Source: Manihot esculenta
Lineage: Eukaryota > Streptophyta > Magnoliopsida > Malpighiales > Euphorbiaceae
Assembly (NCBI RefSeq): GCF_001659605.2
Contig: NC_035170.2
Location: 25,834,020 to 25,898,019 of the forward strand
Length of the DNA: 64,000 nt
Direction of reading: 5' to 3'
Shown: in pieces, positions 60,467-64,000 of the stretch
How the letters are laid out: each line of letters begins with the position of its first letter
Numbering within the stretch: the stretch's first letter is position 1
Program-made: the position numbers and the translations under genes
Notes under the pieces: model-generated
What the model was told of the DNA's origin: nothing
The model's input: the letters and a program-made list of their open reading frames with translations, nothing else
Database searches by the model: none

Positions 60467-60566
60467 GGCATTTCAACAATTATGGTTAGCTTGTGCTGGA
60501 CCTTTTTCCCTTCCTTGGGTAGGGGAACAGTTTTACTATTTTCCAGAAGTTCACATAGAGCATGAG
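60467..60566 (+). pseudogene. ARF-like N-terminal exon
   Basis: Acceptor ACTAATAG then AFQQLWLACAGPFSLPWVGE and YYFPEVHIEHE, ending at the donor GAG-GTATAC. This is the conserved ARF start region (LWHACAGP...VPREGERVYYFPQGHMEQ). Length (100 bp, phase 1 to 0) fits the usual second exon. The Athila-type LTR begins about 28 bp downstream, so the B3 exons are separated by an element of unknown length or lost. It could be the 5' part of a tandem copy of the ARF-like gene whose B3 exons are seen at 26,223. Confidence 0.8.
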
Positions 60567-60593
60567 GTATACAGTGAGTTGTATTAGAGTTAT

Positions 60594-62143
60594 TGATAGA
60601 GCTAAATTTAGATCCATTTTCTATATTATTATTTATGTTAATTTACATATTTTTTTATTTAATTTTGTGATTTTGATTTTATTTTGCAGAAAATGGAGTA
60701 AAAAAGTAATTTGACAAAACCGGCCTTAAATCTGTCCAAAAGAGAGCAAAAAAGAGCAAGCATGGTTTGCACAATTTGTTTAACCAAACCAAAGTGAAAG
60801 CTGAAATTAAGAGAAGAATGAATTGCTGACTGACCAGGTTGTTTGCCCAAGCAAATTGGGCAAACAGTGGAGCAAAGCAGAAACAGTGCACAGACAGTCT
60901 GTCAGCCCGCGCCGTTTGCCCGCACAACTTGGGCAAACAGCACCAGCAACCAGCAAACAGCAGATTCGCCAAACTTGGAGACCAAGTCATCAAGAGTCAT
61001 TTTTCACTCCAACCACGTGGAACAGCTCAGCAACTCATAGATACACCTCAGCACCCTCTCCTACATATTTAGGAAGCCAAAACTCAAAAAGACACAAATG
61101 CCCTCCAAGAACTCAAGTCCAAATAGGAAAATGAGTCTCATCTCAACAAGGAAACTTAGGGCAGCCTCTTCAAGCTATAAAAGGGCATGCAAACCAGCAA
61201 AGAAATCATCTTTGGGATCACAGCACCTTCGGCAGAAGCTGCACCAGTAGCCGCACCACACCAGCACGCCGCCAACCCTTCTTCTTCCCTTTTTCTTGTT
61301 TTCTTTCTTTTCTTTTATGTTAGTTTCAGCCATGAGTGGCTGAAATCTTTTTTTCTAGTTGAAGATTAAGGTGAAACTTTAGTTGTTTTATGGATTGAGA
61401 GATCTGAACCTATTATGTTCTTCTTTTATTTATCAATATTTATGCAATTTCATGCTTAATTCCATTATTGCTTTGTTAGTTAGATCAATAGGGCCCATTG
61501 AATCTTGATTATAAAGTAATAATTTGTTAGTTTGGATAGTTTTAAGTCCGTAATTGCTTGAATTATTGAAACACAAGTAACTCTTGGTGTAAAAACTAAG
61601 GAAATTGCATGATCTAGCAATATCACCATACGTTTGGGTAGCTAGAATTAGGTCTCTCTATTTCTTAATGCAATTGACAATTGTTAGATGCCAAAGGCCC
61701 AAGGACGTTCCTTGGCAACTTGTTGATTAGTGATTAATTAGAGGACGTTCCGTAGTTAATCTATGCTTAATGAGGGATATGGTAGGTGAGAAGCGTCTTC
61801 CACCTCCATAACTAATTTATTGAATCAAATAAAAGAATCTTTGTGTCAATGATCAATCCCATCAACTACGGTGGATCCAATTCTTCAACTAGGCTTTTCT
61901 TATTATTGTATTCTATTTACCTTATTATTTGCTTTACTTAATTGCTTTTAATTCTAGTTTAGACATCAAACCTTCAAAACCCCCAATTTATTTTTATTTT
62001 TTATTTATTTACTTGGTCTTAATAAGGGAAATAAATAAGTATCAATTCCCTGTGGATTCGATCCTTTTGCCACTATCTACAGTTGTAAAATTGTTGATAA
62101 CCAAAAAAGTTATTTTTGACTGGCTTCGACAATCGCATAGTCA
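60594..62143 (+). repeat. Athila-type 5' LTR
   Basis: About 1.55 kb, followed by a 5-bp spacer and the primer-binding site. The phrase TTTGCCC..AAnTTGGGCAAAC recurs at 60,840-60,935. Small overlapping frames at 60,820-61,130 are shadows. Confidence 0.65.
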
Positions 62144-62148
62144 AAAAT

Positions 62149-62166
62149 TGGCGCCATTGCCGGGGA
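62149..62166 (+). promoter_or_regulatory. Athila-type primer-binding site
   Basis: TGGCGCCATTGCCGGGGA, one base from the canonical complement of the tRNA-Asp 3' end. Confidence 0.85.
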
Positions 62167-62194
62167 ATTGATTTAACTAATTTGTTTTTCTTTC

Positions 62195-63600
62195 ATGACC
62201 AGGTCTGGACGCAAGGAAACTCTACCTTACGATCCAGAAATTGAGCGCACATCAAAGCAACTAAGAAGGCAAGCTAATCCGAGGAACCCATCCTCAAAGC
62301 CATCCACATCAACAGCTGCTGTCCAAACAGCACCTGCTGAAATTGCAGCCTTCCAAGAGATAGCAACTACTGTCAAAAACCCATAAATTGCGGCTGAAAT
62401 GCCTTCTGTACCTGCTGTCCAAGCTGCAGAAAATAAAGACAGCAACTGCTGTTAAATTGCTGAAAAATATCAAGAAATTGCTGCTGTCCGCAAGACAGCA
62501 CCTACCGAGACCAATGCTACTGAACAATCACCTTCTGCACATACTGTCAAGGCTGCTGTCCAAGAAACAGAACAATCTTGTCCACCTACTGCTGAAATCA
62601 AAGCTGAATCTACTGTCAAACCTACTGTCCTAAGAAGCAGAACCAGCTGCTAAGTCCACTGCACAAATAACTATTTGTACTTGCTGAATCAGATGCTGAA
62701 CCAATTGCTGAAACAACCACTGCACTTAAAACTGAATTTACTGCAGAATCCGCCGCAGAGGTGACATATTCATCCGTAGATGATACACAAGTTGCTGCAC
62801 CCGAACCAGCCCCCAAAATAGCAGCTGAATCAGTTGTAATAAAGGCAGCCACAACAGCACCTGAAGAGGAAGAAAATGCAGCAGCTGCTACCCTTGAACC
62901 AGCTGCTGTCCTTGCTGAATTTGAAGCTGAAAATGTTGAGGCGAGAGCTCCAATAGCACAAGAAAGGACTCTTCGCGAACTAGCAGCACCTATGGATGAT
63001 CAAGCACTATGGTGCATCACTTACCCATCTTTGACAACCCCTTTTGAGCTTAAAACCGGATTAATTCACCTACTTCCAAAATTCAAAGGTTTGAAGAATG
63101 AAGATCCATACAAGCACCTTAAAGAATTTCACATTGTGTGCTCAACAATGAAGCCTCAAGGTATTTCTGAAGTGCATATTAAATTAAGAGCTTTTCCCTT
63201 TTCTCTCGATAATTTTGCCAAAAAATGGTTGTTCTGTTTACCACCTGGATCCATCACTTCATGGGATGGGATGGCAAGAGCCTTCCTGAGTGAATACTTC
63301 CCAACCTCAAAAGTTATTGGCATCAGAAGAGAGATCTGTTGCATCAAGCAAAAAGATTATGAAGAGCTATATGAATATTGGAAAAGATTCAATCGATTGT
63401 GAACAAGCTGTCCTCAACATGACATTTCTGATAAATCTCTTGTTGAACATTTCTATGGAGGCTTGTTACCCTTAGAAAGGAGATTAATTGATGCAGCGTG
63501 TGGAGAATCGATCGAAAACAAGACACCTTAGGCCATAAGAGACATAATCTCCACATGGCAGCAGCCTCAAAACAATATGGAGATCAAAAAGAACTACCAG
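62195..63600 (+). pseudogene. Athila-type gag, degenerate
   Basis: Starts MTRSGRKETLPYDPEIERT, the Athila gag N-terminus. A stop occurs at 62,384-62,386, followed by an Ala/Pro/Thr-rich stretch with frame changes. The gag core is open at 62,761-63,402 (FELKTGLIHLLPKFKGL, DPYKHLKEFHIVCSTMKPQG, KWLFCLPPGSITSWDGMARA, YEYWKRFNRL). TGA at 63,400 and a TAG near 63,523 interrupt the same frame, which continues as SCPQHDISDKSLVEHFYGGL. The gag is nonfunctional as read. Confidence 0.85.
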
Positions 63601-63620
63601 GGAGAGTTAATGTTAGTGTA

Positions 63621-64000
63621 TATGCCGTAGACCATTATCTTGGACCTTTTTATATGTCGTTTTGGTTATTAATAAAAAAGGTTTTATCATTTTTATTTGT
63701 TTGCATGTTACATAATAATGATTATCATCATTGGTTACTTATTATTATGTTGATAATAATAAAATATAGCTAGTATGATTATTGATTGATAATCATGAGA
63801 TGATTATGTATATGTTGATATAATTCAATAATCATAGATACTTGTTAGAGAATAAATTATTGGATGGACCCGCGTTGAGATCACTACATGGGTTATTGTC
63901 ATAAGTGAATCTCAAAGTAGTTATGTCTTAATCCTTTGACTTGAGATTGTCATAGTTTCCAACATAAGGACTATTATGTTTTGACATAACCAAACATTGT
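63621..64000. other. Right edge, unassigned
   Basis: AT-rich with repeated AATAATGATTATCATCATTG-like phrases. It does not match Athila gag or pol, and no gene is recognised. It may be another insertion into the Athila element. Confidence 0.35.

Larger units (their letters stand above)
60594..63620 (+). mobile_element. Athila-type LTR retrotransposon, 5' part with decayed gag
   Basis: LTR about 60,594-62,143 (TGATAGAGC to ATAGTCA; left boundary inferred), TATAAAAG at 61,176-61,183, primer-binding site TGGCGCCATTGCCGGGGA at 62,149, then gag. The primer-binding site matches the aspartate-tRNA type used by Athila. The element runs out of recognisable sequence near 63,620, and pol and the 3' LTR are not in the window. 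Confidence 0.82.

Noticed and set aside
60823..61134. Overlapping plus-strand frames near the ARF exon
   Set aside because: Lie inside the Athila-type LTR, have no start context and no domain.

Overview
Eukaryotic nuclear DNA from a flowering plant: GT-AG introns, AT-rich intergenic DNA, a plant-type MAD1 gene, auxin-response-factor (ARF) exons, a plant MATH-domain gene, and Ty1/copia, Ty3/gypsy (Tekay, Tat/LARD and Athila types) and MITE elements. A eudicot is likely. Euphorbiaceae (cassava or rubber-tree relatives) is a guess from the LTR style and was not tested. I see no CRISPR, operon, rRNA or tRNA.

Layout. (1) 1-9,700: the 5' part of a minus-strand MAD1 spindle-checkpoint gene. Five exons are visible and the rest lies beyond position 1. 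Its 6.45-kb third intron holds a decayed copia element, an inverted copia LTR piece and TRIM-like repeats. (2) 11,030-12,095: a broken duplicate of MAD1 exon 2 and its introns. (3) About 12,640-26,076 (copy A) and about 30,636-60,452 (copy B) are a colinear direct duplication of roughly 13 kb. Each copy carries a small minus-strand MATH-domain gene, then a rearranged ARF-like locus, then long AT-rich DNA. (4) Between the copies lie ARF B3-domain exons (26,223-27,410), a 186-bp MITE, and a truncated Tekay-type LTR. (5) Copy B was split by a non-autonomous Tat/LARD-like retrotransposon (32,504-48,671, target-site duplication ATAAT). That element was itself invaded by a Tekay chromovirus (35,403-45,837, target-site duplication CCCTA). 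The gag-pol of the Tekay element is a single open frame apart from two TAG codons. (6) At the right edge an ARF N-terminal exon (60,467-60,566) is followed 28 bp later by an Athila-type LTR, primer-binding site and decayed gag.

Because copies A and B are paralogous, each acts as the empty-site control for the other. Three insertions (Tat/LARD, a 668-bp Tekay deletion derivative, a 456-bp MITE) can be dated after the duplication with exact target-site duplications. Identity between the copies is patchy: long tracts look identical while neighbouring tracts differ by a few percent, which suggests gene conversion.

The genes do not form a pathway. The apparently functional gene is MAD1. The MATH gene may be functional, and the ARF-like pieces look like pseudogenes or chimeras. 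I found no convincing new defence or metabolic system. The most unusual items are the shuffled ARF/coiled-coil locus, the Tekay 3' LTR whose end is replaced by two 299-bp repeats, the conserved leader hairpin in the Tekay family, and the dense 15-bp palindromes in its LTRs.
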